DNA of 53,862 bases from Rhodospirillales bacterium (GCA_030754885.1 JASLZL010000010.1:1-53862); one strand, 5' to 3'; counted from the first letter of the stretch, positions 7,428 to 17,293 are shown. Numbers and translations are program-made. Notes: generated from the letters alone by a model not told the origin.

Positions 7428-10190
7428 ATGGCTCGTGTGCCCAAACCGCGCGACATCATCGACCGCAAGGCCCTGGCCGGGGATCTGTCCGACCTGATCG
7501 GCGGAAAGGCATCGGCGCTGCGGCCCCAGGCGATCGAGCTTTTCAAGGCGGCACTGACCGGCGGGCGGGCCGAGATCAGGCGCCGCTTCGAGAAGGCGGC
7601 GGCACCCGGCTCCGAGGTCGTCCGCGCCAATTCCTATCTCATCGATCAATTGGTGCGCGGTCTCTACGATTTTACCGTGACGCACCTCTATCCCGTGGCC
7701 AATCCGACCAAGGGCGAGCAACTGACCCTCGCCGCCACCGGTGGCTACGGACGCGGCGAACTGGCGCCCTATTCGGACATCGATCTGTTGTTCTTGTTAC
7801 CCTACAAACTCACGCCGCACGGCGAGCAGGTTATCGAATCCTTGCTCTACATGCTGTGGGATCTGGGCCTCAAGGTCGGGCACGCGGCGCGTTCAGTAGC
7901 CGATTGCATCCGCCTTTCGGGCGACGACCTGACCATTCGTACCAGCCTCCTTGAGGCGCGCTGGCTGTGCGGCGATCAGAAGATTTTCGGCCAGTTGGAG
8001 ACCCGCTTCGCCCGTGAAGTCGTGGCCGCGACGGGACCCGATTTCGTCGAGGCCAAGTTGGCTGAACGGGACAGCCGCCACGAACGCATGGGTGACACCC
8101 GCTACGTCCTTGAACCCAACGTCAAGGAAGGCAAGGGGGGACTGCGCGATCTGCAGACCCTGTTCTGGATCGCCAAGTACCTCTATCCGGTGTCCGACGT
8201 CGGCGGTCTGGTCGAGCACAAGGTGCTGACTGCCGACGACGCCCGCCACTTTGCCCGTTCCGAGAACTTCCTGTGGACGGTGCGCATCCACCTCCATTAC
8301 CTGGCCGACCGTCCCGAGGAGCGCCTGACCTTCGACGTGCAGACCGTCATCGGCGAACGCATGGGTTACCGCGACCACGCCGGCACCAAGGGCGTCGAGC
8401 GCTTCATGAAGCACTATTACCTGACGGCCAAGGACGTCGGCGACCTGACCCGGGTTCTATGCGCCGTCCTTGAGGAACGCCACAAGAAGCGCCATTCATT
8501 TTTCCGCCTGCCCGGATTTCTGTCGGCCAAGGGCCGCATCGACGGCTTTCGCGTCGACGGCGACCGCCTCACCGTCGACGGCGACGATGCCTTCGCCGCC
8601 GAGCCCTTGAAGCTGATCCGCCTCTTCTATGAGGCCCAGCGCCACGACCTCGACATCCATCCCCAGGCGCTTCGCCTGGCGACCCAGAACCTGGGCCTGA
8701 TCGACGGCGCGCTAAGGGCCGACGCCGAGGCCAACCGTCTGTTCATGGAGATTCTGACCTCGCCCAAGGGTCCCGAGACGGCGCTGCGCCGTCTTAACGA
8801 GGCCGGGGTTTTCGGGCGCTTCATTCCTGATTTCGGGCGTGTCGTCGCTCAGATGCAGTACGACATGTACCACGTCTACACCGTCGATGAGCACACCATC
8901 CGCGCCATCGGCATCTTGGCCGCTATCGAGAAGGGGACCTTGAAGCACGACCACCCGGTGGCCTCGGAGGTGGTCCACGAGGTGCAGTCCCGGCGTGTCC
9001 TTTATTTGGCGCTGTTGCTGCACGACATCGCCAAGGGCCGGGGTGGCGACCATTCGGTTCTGGGTGCCGAGATCGCCCTCAAGATGGGGGACCGTATGGA
9101 GTTCAGCGAGTGGGAAACGGAGACCACCGCATGGTTGGTGCGCCACCACCTGTTGATGAGTGCCACCGCTTTCAAACGCGACCTGGAGGATTCGAAAACG
9201 ATCAGCGACTTCATCGGCGTCGTGCAGTCGCCAGAGCGCCTGCGCCTGCTTTTGATCCTCACCGTCGCCGACATCCGTGCCGTTGGCCCCGGGGTGTGGA
9301 ACGCGTGGAAGGCGACGCTATTGCGTGAGCTGTATTATCGCGCCGTCGAGGAAATGACCGGCGGCGTATCGGCGGAACACCGCCAGGCACGGGTCGAGAG
9401 AGCCCAAGAGGCCCTGCGTCAGCGCCTCGCCGATTGGTCCGCTGCCGAGATCGAGGAACATATAGAGAGGGGCTACCCGGGATATTGGCTGACCTTGGAT
9501 ACCGACACCCACGTGCACCATGCCAGGGCCGTTCGCGAAGCCGAGCACCGTGAGCTTGATCTGCACATCGAGACCCGGGTCGATCCATCGTCGGACGTTA
9601 CCGAGATCCTCATCTACACCGCCGATGACACCGGTCTGTTCGCCAAGATCGCCGGCGCCATGGCGCTCACCGGCGCCGCCATCGTCGATGCCAAGATCGT
9701 GACGCTCGCGAACGGCATGGCGTTGGACAGCTTTTCCATCCAGGATTCACGAGGCGGCGCCTTCGAAAACGCCGAGCGCCTAAAGAAGCTGTGGAAACGC
9801 ATCGAGGACGCCCTCGCCGGACACCTGCGGCCGGACCGCGAGCTGGAACTGGTGCGCCGGCGCGCCTTGCCCAGCCGTACCCAGGTTTTCAAGGTGCCGC
9901 CCCGGATCCTGATCGACAACCGGGCAAGCACCGGCCACACAGTCATCGAGGTCAACGGCCGCGACCGCGCCGGTTTTCTCTTCGATGTCACCTCGGCCTT
10001 GACAGAGCTTGGTTTGCAGATCGCCAGCGCCCACATCTCGACCTACGGCGAGCGCGTCGTCGACGTGTTCTACGTCAAGGACGTGTTCGGCCTGAAGATG
10101 GAGCACGAGGAACGATTGACCGACATCCGTGAGCGCCTGATCGAAGCGGTGGCCGAACCGCCGGCCAACGACGCCCAGGCGGCGGAGTAA
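7428..10190 (+). CDS. glnD: Bifunctional PII uridylyltransferase / uridylyl-removing enzyme
   Basis: Senses glutamine and adds or removes UMP on PII proteins to control nitrogen assimilation. The 920 residues hold a nucleotidyltransferase domain with GGYGRGELAPYSDIDLLFL (about 105), a long helical linker, an HD hydrolase domain with LLLHDIAKGRGGDHS (about 530), and two C-terminal ACT domains starting near 725 (EILIYTADDTGLFAKIAGAM) and 840 (VIEVNGRDRAGFLFDVTSAL). ATG 7428 follows a purine-poor leader but matches family N-termini (MARVPKPRDIIDRK). murJ follows after 47 bp. Confidence 0.97.
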   Translation: MARVPKPRDIIDRKALAGDLSDLIGGKASALRPQAIELFKAALTGGRAEIRRRFEKAAAPGSEVVRANSYLIDQLVRGLYDFTVTHLYPVANPTKGEQLTLAATGGYGRGELAPYSDIDLLFLLPYKLTPHGEQVIESLLYMLWDLGLKVGHAARSVADCIRLSGDDLTIRTSLLEARWLCGDQKIFGQLETRFAREVVAATGPDFVEAKLAERDSRHERMGDTRYVLEPNVKEGKGGLRDLQTLFWIAKYLYPVSDVGGLVEHKVLTADDARHFARSENFLWTVRIHLHYLADRPEERLTFDVQTVIGERMGYRDHAGTKGVERFMKHYYLTAKDVGDLTRVLCAVLEERHKKRHSFFRLPGFLSAKGRIDGFRVDGDRLTVDGDDAFAAEPLKLIRLFYEAQRHDLDIHPQALRLATQNLGLIDGALRADAEANRLFMEILTSPKGPETALRRLNEAGVFGRFIPDFGRVVAQMQYDMYHVYTVDEHTIRAIGILAAIEKGTLKHDHPVASEVVHEVQSRRVLYLALLLHDIAKGRGGDHSVLGAEIALKMGDRMEFSEWETETTAWLVRHHLLMSATAFKRDLEDSKTISDFIGVVQSPERLRLLLILTVADIRAVGPGVWNAWKATLLRELYYRAVEEMTGGVSAEHRQARVERAQEALRQRLADWSAAEIEEHIERGYPGYWLTLDTDTHVHHARAVREAEHRELDLHIETRVDPSSDVTEILIYTADDTGLFAKIAGAMALTGAAIVDAKIVTLANGMALDSFSIQDSRGGAFENAERLKKLWKRIEDALAGHLRPDRELELVRRRALPSRTQVFKVPPRILIDNRASTGHTVIEVNGRDRAGFLFDVTSALTELGLQIASAHISTYGERVVDVFYVKDVFGLKMEHEERLTDIRERLIEAVAEPPANDAQAAE

Positions 10191-10237
10191 TACCAAGGCG
10201 CCTTTTCGCGGCCACTATTTACGGCTACAGAAGTACC

Positions 10238-11788
10238 ATGACACTGGCCCGGTCCATCGTCACCGTCGGCGGCCTCACCATGGTGAGCCGCGTCCTTGGC
10301 TTCGCGCGCGACATTCTTATCGCCAATTTCCTGGGCGCGGGGATGATCGCCGATGCTTTCTTCGTTGCATTCCGCTTTCCCAATCTCTTCCGCCGCCTGT
10401 TCGCCGAGGGTGCGTTCAGCGCCGCCTTCGTGCCCCTCTTCTCAGGGTTGCTGGAAACCGAAGGTCAAGAAAAAGCCAGGCAGTTCGCCGATCAGGCCTT
10501 CTCGGTCCTGGCCTTCATCTTGGTCGTGTTCGTTGCCTTGATCGAAATTGCCATGCCCTGGGCCATGTTCGGTCTGGCGCCGGGCTTCGACGCCATCCCC
10601 GGCAAGATGGAAATGGCGACCGAGTTGTCGCGCATCGCTTTTCCCTACCTGATCTTCATCTCCTTGGTGTCGCTGCAGTCAGGCGTGCTCAATTCCCTAG
10701 GACGTTTCGCCGCCGCCGCCGCCGCCCCGGTGCTGCTTAACGTCACCTTGATTAGCGCCATCGTGGGATTGACGCCGCTGACCCAGACCGCCGGGCATGC
10801 TCTGGCCTGGGGGATGGCGGCGGCCGGCGTGGTCCAGTTTCTGTGGCTGGCGTTCCATTGCCGGCGCGCCGGCGTGGCGGTATCGGTGGTACGCCCGCGC
10901 CTGGGACCCAAGGTTAAACTTTTGGGCCGGCGTATTCTACCCGTCGTGTTCGGCGCCAGTGCCTATCAGATCAACCTGTTGATCGGCACCATTTTGGCGT
11001 CCCTGATATCCGACGGGGCTGTGTCCTTTCTTTATTACGCCGATCGCATCGTCCAATTGCCGCTTGGCGTTGTCGGGGTGGCGGTGGGTACGGCGCTGCT
11101 GCCGACCCTGTCGCGCCAGATCAAGGGCGGCCAGGCCGAGGCCGCCGACCACAGCATGAACAGGGGCCTGGAAATCGCGCTCCTTCTCACCCTGCCGGCG
11201 GCGGTCGCCCTGGCCCTCATACCCGGCCCGATCGTCTCGGTGCTGTTCCAGCGCGGCGCGTTTACCGACGCCGATAGTGCCGCGACGGCGGCGGCGCTGA
11301 CCGCCTTCGCCTCCGGCCTGCCGGCCTACGTTCTGATCAAGGTATTGGCGCCGGGCTTTTTCGCCCGCGAAGACACGGCGACGCCGGTGCGAATCGCGGC
11401 CTGGGCGATGGCCGCCAATGTCGTCCTCAATATCATCTTAATGCAGTTCTTCGGCCACGTCGGCATTGCGCTTGGAGCCTCGTTGTCGGCATGGCTCAAT
11501 GCGGGTTGGCTAGCTTGGCTGTTGCGCCGGCGCGGATTCCTGGTCATCGATGCGTGCCTGCGCCGACGGGCATCGATGACCGTGTTGGCCAGCGCCGTCA
11601 TGGGCGGGGCGGTGGCCCTGGGCGCTTGGGCGTTGGCGGAACCGCTGGCCGGAGCCTTTGCGTCGCGCAGCTTGGCCTTGGCGGCGCTGATCGCGGGCGG
11701 CCTTGGCGTCTTTGCCGTGGCGGCGGTACTCACCGGTGCCACCGGCCTCGGCGACATAAAGCGATTCTTGCGCCGGGACCCCGCTTGA
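10238..11788 (+). CDS. murJ: Lipid II flippase MurJ
   Basis: Inner-membrane MOP-superfamily protein that flips the peptidoglycan precursor lipid II to the periplasm. The 516-residue product starts with the family hallmark VGGLTMVSRVLGFARDILIANFLGAG and continues FFVAFRFPNLFRRLFAEGAFSAAFVPLF. About fourteen hydrophobic segments can be read to the end. Essential in most Gram-negatives. It lies between glnD and trpS, an order common in alphaproteobacteria. Confidence 0.96.
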   Translation: MTLARSIVTVGGLTMVSRVLGFARDILIANFLGAGMIADAFFVAFRFPNLFRRLFAEGAFSAAFVPLFSGLLETEGQEKARQFADQAFSVLAFILVVFVALIEIAMPWAMFGLAPGFDAIPGKMEMATELSRIAFPYLIFISLVSLQSGVLNSLGRFAAAAAAPVLLNVTLISAIVGLTPLTQTAGHALAWGMAAAGVVQFLWLAFHCRRAGVAVSVVRPRLGPKVKLLGRRILPVVFGASAYQINLLIGTILASLISDGAVSFLYYADRIVQLPLGVVGVAVGTALLPTLSRQIKGGQAEAADHSMNRGLEIALLLTLPAAVALALIPGPIVSVLFQRGAFTDADSAATAAALTAFASGLPAYVLIKVLAPGFFAREDTATPVRIAAWAMAANVVLNIILMQFFGHVGIALGASLSAWLNAGWLAWLLRRRGFLVIDACLRRRASMTVLASAVMGGAVALGAWALAEPLAGAFASRSLALAALIAGGLGVFAVAAVLTGATGLGDIKRFLRRDPA

Positions 11789-11818
11789 CGCTCCTGGGCT
11801 TTGGCTCCATAACACCGC

Positions 11819-11852
11819 CCCGTTGGCATCCTTGGCCCGTTGGCATCCTTGG
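11819..11852. repeat. Perfect 17-bp tandem duplication before trpS
   Basis: The unit CCCGTTGGCATCCTTGG occurs at 11819-11835 and again, identically and without spacer, at 11836-11852. It lies 17 bp upstream of the trpS start codon, just before the GAGAGGG ribosome binding site. It may be a recent slippage event or part of the 5' untranslated region. Confidence 0.85.
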
Positions 11853-11869
11853 TATGAGAGGGACGCACC

Positions 11870-12868
11870 ATGAAGCGCATTTTCTCGGGCGTTCAGCCGA
11901 CGGGGAACCTGCATCTCGGCAATTACCTGGGCGCCATCCGCAATTGGGTGCGCCTGCAAGACGAATTCGAATGCCTGTTCTGCATCGTCGATCTGCACGC
12001 CATCACCCAATGGCAGGACCCTAAGGAGTTGGCGGCCAGCACCCGCGAGGTAACGGCCGGCCTGTTGGCCGCCGGCATCGATCCGAAGCGCAACATCATT
12101 TTCAACCAGAGCCAGGTCTCCGGCCACGCGGAATTGGCCTGGATCTTCAACTGCGTCGCCCGCCTGGGCTGGCTCAATCGCATGACCCAGTTTAAGGAGA
12201 AGGCGGGCAAACATCGCGAGAACGCATCCGTCGGCCTGTTCGCCTATCCCAACCTGATGGCCGCCGACATCTTGCTCTACCAAGCTACACATGTGCCCGT
12301 GGGTGAGGACCAGAAGCAGCATCTTGAGCTGACCCGCGACATCGCCCAAAAGTTCAACAACGATTTCGGAACCGACCTCTTTCCCCTGGTCGAACCCCTG
12401 ATCTTCGGCGCCGCGACCCGTGTTATGTCGTTGCGCGACGGCACCAGAAAGATGAGCAAGTCGGAGGCCTCGGACAATTCGCGCATTAACATGACCGACG
12501 ATGCCGACGCCATCGCGACCAAGATCCGCAAGGCGAAGACCGATCCCGATGCCCTGCCCACAAGCCCGGCGGGCTTAGAGGGACGTCCAGAGGCGACCAA
12601 CCTGATGGGCCTCTACGCCGCCCTGGCGGACGAAACCATCGACGAGGTCTGCGCCCGTTTCGGGGGCCAAATGTTTTCCACCTTCAAACAGCAACTGGCC
12701 GATAAGGCGGTCTCGGTTCTGGTTCCCATCCAAGACGAGATGAGGCGGCTGATGGCCGAACCGGCGCTTATCGACGATGTGCTGCGCGACGGCGCCGAGA
12801 GGGCGCGTGCCCTCTCTCAACCGATTCTTGAGAAGATCCACGACGTGGTCGGTTTCCTGCGCCCGTAG
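11870..12868 (+). CDS. trpS: Tryptophanyl-tRNA synthetase
   Basis: Class I aminoacyl-tRNA synthetase that charges tRNA-Trp. The 332-residue length is normal for bacterial TrpS. The HIGH-type signature appears as [13 protein letters not shown] (residues 10-22) and the KMSKS loop as [14 protein letters not shown] near residue 194. Further family motifs are [23 protein letters not shown] and [14 protein letters not shown]. The ATG has a strong Shine-Dalgarno (GAGAGGG) and follows the 17-bp tandem duplication. Confidence 0.97.
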   Translation: MKRIFSGVQPTGNLHLGNYLGAIRNWVRLQDEFECLFCIVDLHAITQWQDPKELAASTREVTAGLLAAGIDPKRNIIFNQSQVSGHAELAWIFNCVARLGWLNRMTQFKEKAGKHRENASVGLFAYPNLMAADILLYQATHVPVGEDQKQHLELTRDIAQKFNNDFGTDLFPLVEPLIFGAATRVMSLRDGTRKMSKSEASDNSRINMTDDADAIATKIRKAKTDPDALPTSPAGLEGRPEATNLMGLYAALADETIDEVCARFGGQMFSTFKQQLADKAVSVLVPIQDEMRRLMAEPALIDDVLRDGAERARALSQPILEKIHDVVGFLRP

Positions 12869-12951
12869 GGAGCCGGGCGCTTGACGCCGGGCCGTTTTGG
12901 GACCATTTAGGAACAGTGGCGGCACAACCCTGCCAACGGACGAGGTTTGCA

Positions 12952-13509
12952 ATGTTTATTCAGACAGAGGCCACCCCCAATCCGGCAACGCTGAAGTTCC
13001 TTCCCGGCACCCCGGTCCTGGAGCGCGGTACGGCCGACTTTCCCGACGAGGCGGCGGCTGAGCGTTCGCCCTTGGCCCAGCGCCTGTTCGCCATTGAAGG
13101 CGTTAGCGGCGTCTTTCTGGGCACCGAATTCATCTCCGTCACCAAGGATGCGGAAAAAGACTGGCAGTTCATGAAGCCCCTGGTCCTGAGCGCCGTTATG
13201 GACCATTTCACCCAAGGTGAGCCGGTCCTTCTCGATGCCGGTGACGATGTCGGTAACGGGGCCGGCGAGGATGGGGACGACGGCCCGGCAACCCGCATCA
13301 AGGAATTAATCGAAACCCGGGTGCGCCCGGCGGTGATGCAGGACGGTGGCGACATCGTATTCCACGGCTTCGAGGACGGCATTGTCTATCTGCGCATGCA
13401 AGGGGCGTGTTCGGGTTGTCCGTCTTCGACGGTGACCTTGAAGCACGGCATCGAAAACATGCTGCGCTACTATGTGCCCGAAGTCTCCGAGGTCCGGGCC
13501 GTCGAATAG
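12952..13509 (+). CDS. nfuA: Nfu-type iron-sulfur carrier protein
   Basis: Scaffold/carrier that delivers [4Fe-4S] clusters. An N-terminal Nfu_N domain (MFIQTEATPNPATLKFLPG) is followed by an acidic linker (GNGAGEDGDDGPATRIKE) and a NifU C-terminal domain (VRPAVMQDGGDIVFHGF) with the cluster-binding CSGC in GACSGCPSST, cysteines near 152 and 155. This is the mitochondrial NFU1/alphaproteobacterial layout, unlike the A-type-domain fusion NfuA of E. coli, so the symbol is used loosely. The start ATG matches the conserved N-terminus; a GTG 36 bp upstream is less likely. Confidence 0.9.
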   Translation: MFIQTEATPNPATLKFLPGTPVLERGTADFPDEAAAERSPLAQRLFAIEGVSGVFLGTEFISVTKDAEKDWQFMKPLVLSAVMDHFTQGEPVLLDAGDDVGNGAGEDGDDGPATRIKELIETRVRPAVMQDGGDIVFHGFEDGIVYLRMQGACSGCPSSTVTLKHGIENMLRYYVPEVSEVRAVE

Positions 13510-13526
13510 GGCGACAACGAGCGGTC

Positions 13527-13554
13527 TTGACCCCGACGTACAATCAACTAGACT
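13527..13554 (+). promoter_or_regulatory. Candidate sigma70 promoter
   Basis: TTGACC (13527-13532) and TAGACT (13549-13554) are separated by 16 bp in the 208-bp gap between the nfu gene and the Bax-like gene. It would drive the latter with a leader of about 155 nt. Seen by eye only. Confidence 0.35.
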
Positions 13555-13717
13555 CCACGACGATTTGCCGGCCCAAGGTTCCGCTAGGATGACGTTTATG
13601 CGAAGGCTTGAACGTTCGTGTCGCCAACGGAGCAGGGGCCGTTTTCATGGGTATTGATCGTCTCTATCGACGGCAAGGGGGGGCGAGGATCACAATCGAT
13701 CCGCGCCGGGGAACGTC

Positions 13718-14704
13718 GTGAAGCTTTTTGAACATGGTGCCGTGGTTCTTATCGCGGCGTTGATCGTGGTCCTTGTCGGGGTCACGGTTTCCGATCCGCC
13801 GGCCCAGGCCACATCGGCGCCGAAGGCCAGCTTGCGACTGTCCGCCACCCTGCCCATCGCACCCAAGCGGACGCTCCTCGACCAGGGCGTCGCCCTCGAC
13901 CGCGCCATCGCGCGGGCCACGGCGCGCACCTTTTCGGATACCTTCGACACCTTGGGCTACGATCTCGATTCCGTGCTCTCCGGTGACGATCGGGTGCCCC
14001 GCATCTTCTTCGCCAGCCTGCCGCCCGACTTAGGGCAAATCCGCGAAGTCAGGGTGCGCAAGTCGATCTTTTTCAAGACCGTTCTGCCCCTAATTCTGCA
14101 AATCAACGAGGAGACCCTGGCCGAGCGCAAGCGCGTTTGGGACCTGCGCTACCGCATGCGCCTGGCACAAAACCTCGATGCCATTGACCGCTTATGGCTG
14201 GCTGGCCAATTCGATCATTACGGCGTGGCGCAGGGCGACATGGACGGCCTGCTGAGCCGCATGGACATCATTCCCCCATCCCTGGCCCTGGCCCAATCGG
14301 CCGAGGAGAGCGGTTGGGGCACGTCGCGTTTCGTGCGCGAGGGCAACGCATTGTTCGGCCAGTGGGTGTTCTCCGCCAATCGTCACATGACACCGGTCCG
14401 GCGCGACGAAGGCAAGACCCATAGAATCAAAGCCTTCGGCGCCCTCATCGATTCGGTCCGCGCCTATACCAACAACCTCAACACCCATCGGGCCTATACC
14501 GTGTTTCGCCGTGATCGGGCGGCCATGCGCGCCCGCGGACAGCCCATAGACGGCATGGTTTTGGCCGGCCGGCTGACCCGCTATTCGGAGCGCGGCGCGG
14601 GTTACGTCAAGACCATCCGATCCATCATTTCCGTCAATCGGCTGCGTCACCTCGACGACGCCCGCCTTCATGACGGCAAGCCGAATATCGAACCCGTGAT
14701 CTGA
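13718..14704 (+). CDS. Bax-like glucosaminidase-domain protein
   Basis: A 328-residue envelope protein with one N-terminal membrane anchor (AVVLIAALIVVLVGVTV). The C-terminal half resembles Bax/GH73 N-acetylglucosaminidases: PPSLALAQSAEESGWGTSRFVREGNALFGQW carries the presumed catalytic Glu near residues 195-196, followed by AFGALIDSVRAYTNNLNTHRAY. Expected to cut glycan strands of peptidoglycan in the periplasm. The start is GTG, 9 nt after GGGGAACG. It is not closely spaced with the nfu gene. Confidence 0.85.
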   Translation: MKLFEHGAVVLIAALIVVLVGVTVSDPPAQATSAPKASLRLSATLPIAPKRTLLDQGVALDRAIARATARTFSDTFDTLGYDLDSVLSGDDRVPRIFFASLPPDLGQIREVRVRKSIFFKTVLPLILQINEETLAERKRVWDLRYRMRLAQNLDAIDRLWLAGQFDHYGVAQGDMDGLLSRMDIIPPSLALAQSAEESGWGTSRFVREGNALFGQWVFSANRHMTPVRRDEGKTHRIKAFGALIDSVRAYTNNLNTHRAYTVFRRDRAAMRARGQPIDGMVLAGRLTRYSERGAGYVKTIRSIISVNRLRHLDDARLHDGKPNIEPVI

Positions 14705-14718
14705 TACGCAGCGCCCCT

Positions 14719-15807
14719 TCAGGGCGCGACATAGAATTGGCGGCCGAACCAGCGCCAGCGGCCGCTGTTTGTTGGCAAGGTACAGTTGAGCCGGCTGCGT
14801 CCCTCAGGCAAGGGTGTTTTCAAACGGATCTCAACGCGGGTGTCGCCCAAGCGCTCCATCTTAGCCTTCCCCTCGTGGGACGCGTAACACGCCAGGCGGT
14901 CCAACCCCGTTACACCAGCCGTGACCGAAAACCCGATGGCCGGCGGATTGTCCTGGGCGACCAGGGGGTCGGCCGGCGTAATGTCGTTGACGGGCAGGGG
15001 CAGGGCGTTAGCGGCGAGGCGGAACCGGGCGAGCTCACCGTACTTTTCATTAAGGGCGAAACGGGGCAGGTAAAAAATGTCCCCCAAGCGGTTCAACACC
15101 CCCGAATGCTGACCAAAGGCGGCAACGTAACCAGCGTCGCGGACCAATCCTTGGATCTCCAGGCTGGCCTCGCCGTAGGGATAGGCAAAGATAGTCGGCT
15201 GTTGGCCTAACTCAGCCTCGAAGCGGGCGTTCGAAAGCGCCAAGGCCTCGGCGTTACGTACGCGGTCGTTGCGCGCCATATGAAGATGGGATGCCGTGTG
15301 GGCACCGATCGTTACCCCGGCCGCCGCCATCTCGCGGATCTGGTCCCAGGTCATCTGGCCGGCATAACCACCGTCCACCCCATTGGTGGCAACGAACAGT
15401 GTGAAGGGGTATCCCGCCTCGCGCAGCCGCGGCCATGCCTCGGTGTAGACGGAAAGATAGGCGTCGTCGATGGTCAGGCCCACCGTACGGTCCGGAAGCT
15501 CTGTGCCGCGGTCAATGGCATCCAGGATTTCGGGCACCGCCAGGACGGTGTAGCCGCCACGGCCGAGCTCGCCAAGATGGACCTCGAATTGTTCCACAGA
15601 AATATTGGTGGCCGGATAGGCGGGTTCCGCGAAACGGTGATACATAAAGACGACGGCGGACTCGGCCGCCCTCGCCCCAGCCGCCGTCCATCCAAAGACG
15701 GAGTAGACCGCGAACAAGACGGCGATGATCCGTGTCTTGGAATTTTTCGTCCAGCGGCGGCGCGGGTTCCTGGCGGTTCCGTGAGGCATGGATGGCATCT
15801 TTCCCAT
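14719..15807 (-). CDS. Secreted polysaccharide deacetylase family protein
   Basis: NodB-type carbohydrate esterase 4 domain behind a signal sequence or anchor (TRIIAVLFAVYSVFGWTAAGARAAE). Motifs are VVFMYHRF, the metal-binding VGLTIDDAYLSVY (DD pair; the usual TFDD is TIDD here) and the His pair in IGAHTASHLHMA, with FAYPYGEAS downstream. A C-terminal region of about 100 residues (SFSVTAGVTGLDRLACYASH to RSRLNCTLP) may be a separate beta domain with two cysteines. Substrate unknown; peptidoglycan or exopolysaccharide are options. I chose ATG 15807 with alternatives at 15798 and 15789; further upstream extension would cross the divergent promoter region. Confidence 0.85.
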   Translation of the reverse strand: MGKMPSMPHGTARNPRRRWTKNSKTRIIAVLFAVYSVFGWTAAGARAAESAVVFMYHRFAEPAYPATNISVEQFEVHLGELGRGGYTVLAVPEILDAIDRGTELPDRTVGLTIDDAYLSVYTEAWPRLREAGYPFTLFVATNGVDGGYAGQMTWDQIREMAAAGVTIGAHTASHLHMARNDRVRNAEALALSNARFEAELGQQPTIFAYPYGEASLEIQGLVRDAGYVAAFGQHSGVLNRLGDIFYLPRFALNEKYGELARFRLAANALPLPVNDITPADPLVAQDNPPAIGFSVTAGVTGLDRLACYASHEGKAKMERLGDTRVEIRLKTPLPEGRSRLNCTLPTNSGRWRWFGRQFYVAP

Positions 15808-15932
15808 TTCTTTGGCCGAATACAAGAACCGTGGCCGGCGCACCAGGCGCCCGGTACACGGAAAGACTTGATTTTTTGGCGCGCTACGGGAAGGGTATGG
15901 GCGAGGGTTGGAGACTCCTAGGGAGAAAGTTC

Positions 15933-16727
15933 GTGGACATATCGCGTATTGCCGTTGTGGCGGCGGCTTGGCTAATTCTGGCGACCGCAGGCGCGGCGGC
16001 CCAGAAGGCATCGGCGACAAACAGTGATTGGAACTTCACCTTGGGTGCCGGTGTGGCACTGCAGCCGGAGTACGAGGGCGCCAATGACTACGTTGCCGCC
16101 CCCTTGCCGGTCCTCGATATCCGATACCGCGACGTCGCTTTCCTCAGCGCGCTCGATAGTGCCGGTAGCATACAGGAGGGCCTCGGTTGGAACGCCTACA
16201 AGACCCGCAACTTCCGGGTCGGACCGATGGCTACCTACTACTGGGGAGCCGACAACCGGCCGACCGGCATAAACGACGTGGATCCCGGCTTCCAGATCGG
16301 CGCCTTCGCCGAGTTCGCTTTCAACCACTGGAAGTTCGACACTCGTGTCCTGTATGGCGTTAGCGGCAGCAGCGAGGGCGCGCGGCTCAATCTGGGCGCC
16401 GCCTACGGCACCAGGATTAATAAGGATTGGCGCCTCATCGCGCGCGCCAATACCACTGTCATCAATGCCAACGAAATGAAGACCTATTTCGGCGTCAATT
16501 CTCGCGAGGCCTCGGACAGCGTTCTGTCGGAGTACAGCCCCGGAGCCGGATTCTACGACGTCGGTCTGGGTGTCAATCTGACTTACGACATCTCCAAGGC
16601 GTGGAGCGTTATTAGCATCGTCAAGGCTCACTATCTGATTGGCGATGCCGCCGACAGTCCCTTGGTCAAGACCTCGGGAACTGAAGCACAGGCCTATGTC
16701 GGGTTGGGCATCGCCTACCACTTCTGA
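15933..16727 (+). CDS. MipA/OmpV family outer membrane protein
   Basis: A 264-residue beta-barrel protein. GTG 15933 is chosen because AGGGAG lies 8 nt upstream and it gives a clean signal peptide (ISRIAVVAAAWLILATAGAAAQ) with cleavage near residue 24. The mature part has MipA/OmpV features: FTLGAGVALQPEYEGANDY, PLPVLDIRYRD, KTRNFRVGPMATYYWG and a terminal aromatic residue (VGLGIAYHF) as in outer-membrane barrels. Members are linked to murein hydrolase scaffolding or small-molecule permeation. It is divergent from the deacetylase gene and convergent with the dipeptidase gene. Confidence 0.88.
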   Translation: MDISRIAVVAAAWLILATAGAAAQKASATNSDWNFTLGAGVALQPEYEGANDYVAAPLPVLDIRYRDVAFLSALDSAGSIQEGLGWNAYKTRNFRVGPMATYYWGADNRPTGINDVDPGFQIGAFAEFAFNHWKFDTRVLYGVSGSSEGARLNLGAAYGTRINKDWRLIARANTTVINANEMKTYFGVNSREASDSVLSEYSPGAGFYDVGLGVNLTYDISKAWSVISIVKAHYLIGDAADSPLVKTSGTEAQAYVGLGIAYHF

Positions 16728-16741
16728 CATCGACCCGTGTT

Positions 16742-17293
16742 CTACATCATGGCAACGGGCAGTACGCTGTCGCCGAGGAGCGGATAGCGGCGGCTGTCGA
16801 ACATTTGATAGTGCCACCATTCGTTACGATAAAAATCCCAGCCCGCTGCGGTCATCAGGCCAAGCAGCAAGGCACGGTTGCGCTGGGCCTCGGCCGACAC
16901 CGCCATCGAACCGTGGTGAGAGAGCGCCGTGAAGGCATCGAAGTCGGTGCCCATGTCGAGGTCGCGCCCGGCGCCATCGACCAAGGTCAAGTCAACGGCG
17001 ACGCCGCGCGAATGGGGCGAACCGCGCCTGGGATCGGCCAGAAACTCGGGGTCCGGAGTATGGCGCCACATAACCCACTGCGCTTCCGCCGGGCGAAAGG
17101 CATCGAAGATCTTCAGGCGCAATCCCTGGACCGCCGCCATACGGATGGCGTCGGCCAGCAGCGATGCGGCATCGACGTGCAGGTAACAAGCCCGGCGCCG
17201 ATAGACGGGCCGGCCCGTGAAGTTGCCGGCCCCGGCGTAGGCCAGATCGAAGAGAACACCGTGGCCGGCGGCGGTAATTTCAACAAGGTTCAT
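16742..17293 (-). CDS. D-alanyl-D-alanine dipeptidase (VanX/DdpX family)
   Basis: Zinc dipeptidase that hydrolyses D-Ala-D-Ala, in nonresistant bacteria usually for cell-wall recycling. The 183 residues show all family residues: Arg67 in DAFRPAEAQ, zinc ligands His94 and Asp101 in SPHSRGVAVDLT, general base Glu158 and ligand His161 in EWWH. No signal peptide is visible, so it is probably cytoplasmic. There are no vanA/vanH neighbours, so I do not infer glycopeptide resistance. Its stop is 14 bp from the MipA/OmpV stop and its start is divergent from tsaB. Confidence 0.92.
   Translation of the reverse strand: MNLVEITAAGHGVLFDLAYAGAGNFTGRPVYRRRACYLHVDAASLLADAIRMAAVQGLRLKIFDAFRPAEAQWVMWRHTPDPEFLADPRRGSPHSRGVAVDLTLVDGAGRDLDMGTDFDAFTALSHHGSMAVSAEAQRNRALLLGLMTAAGWDFYRNEWWHYQMFDSRRYPLLGDSVLPVAMM

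Noticed and set aside
11819-11852. 17-bp repeat considered as part of a CRISPR array
   Set aside because: Only two units with no spacer between them and no cas genes nearby.
16742-17293. VanX-like dipeptidase considered as glycopeptide resistance
   Set aside because: No vanA, vanH or vanRS-type neighbours; single VanX/DdpX genes are common in cell-wall recycling.
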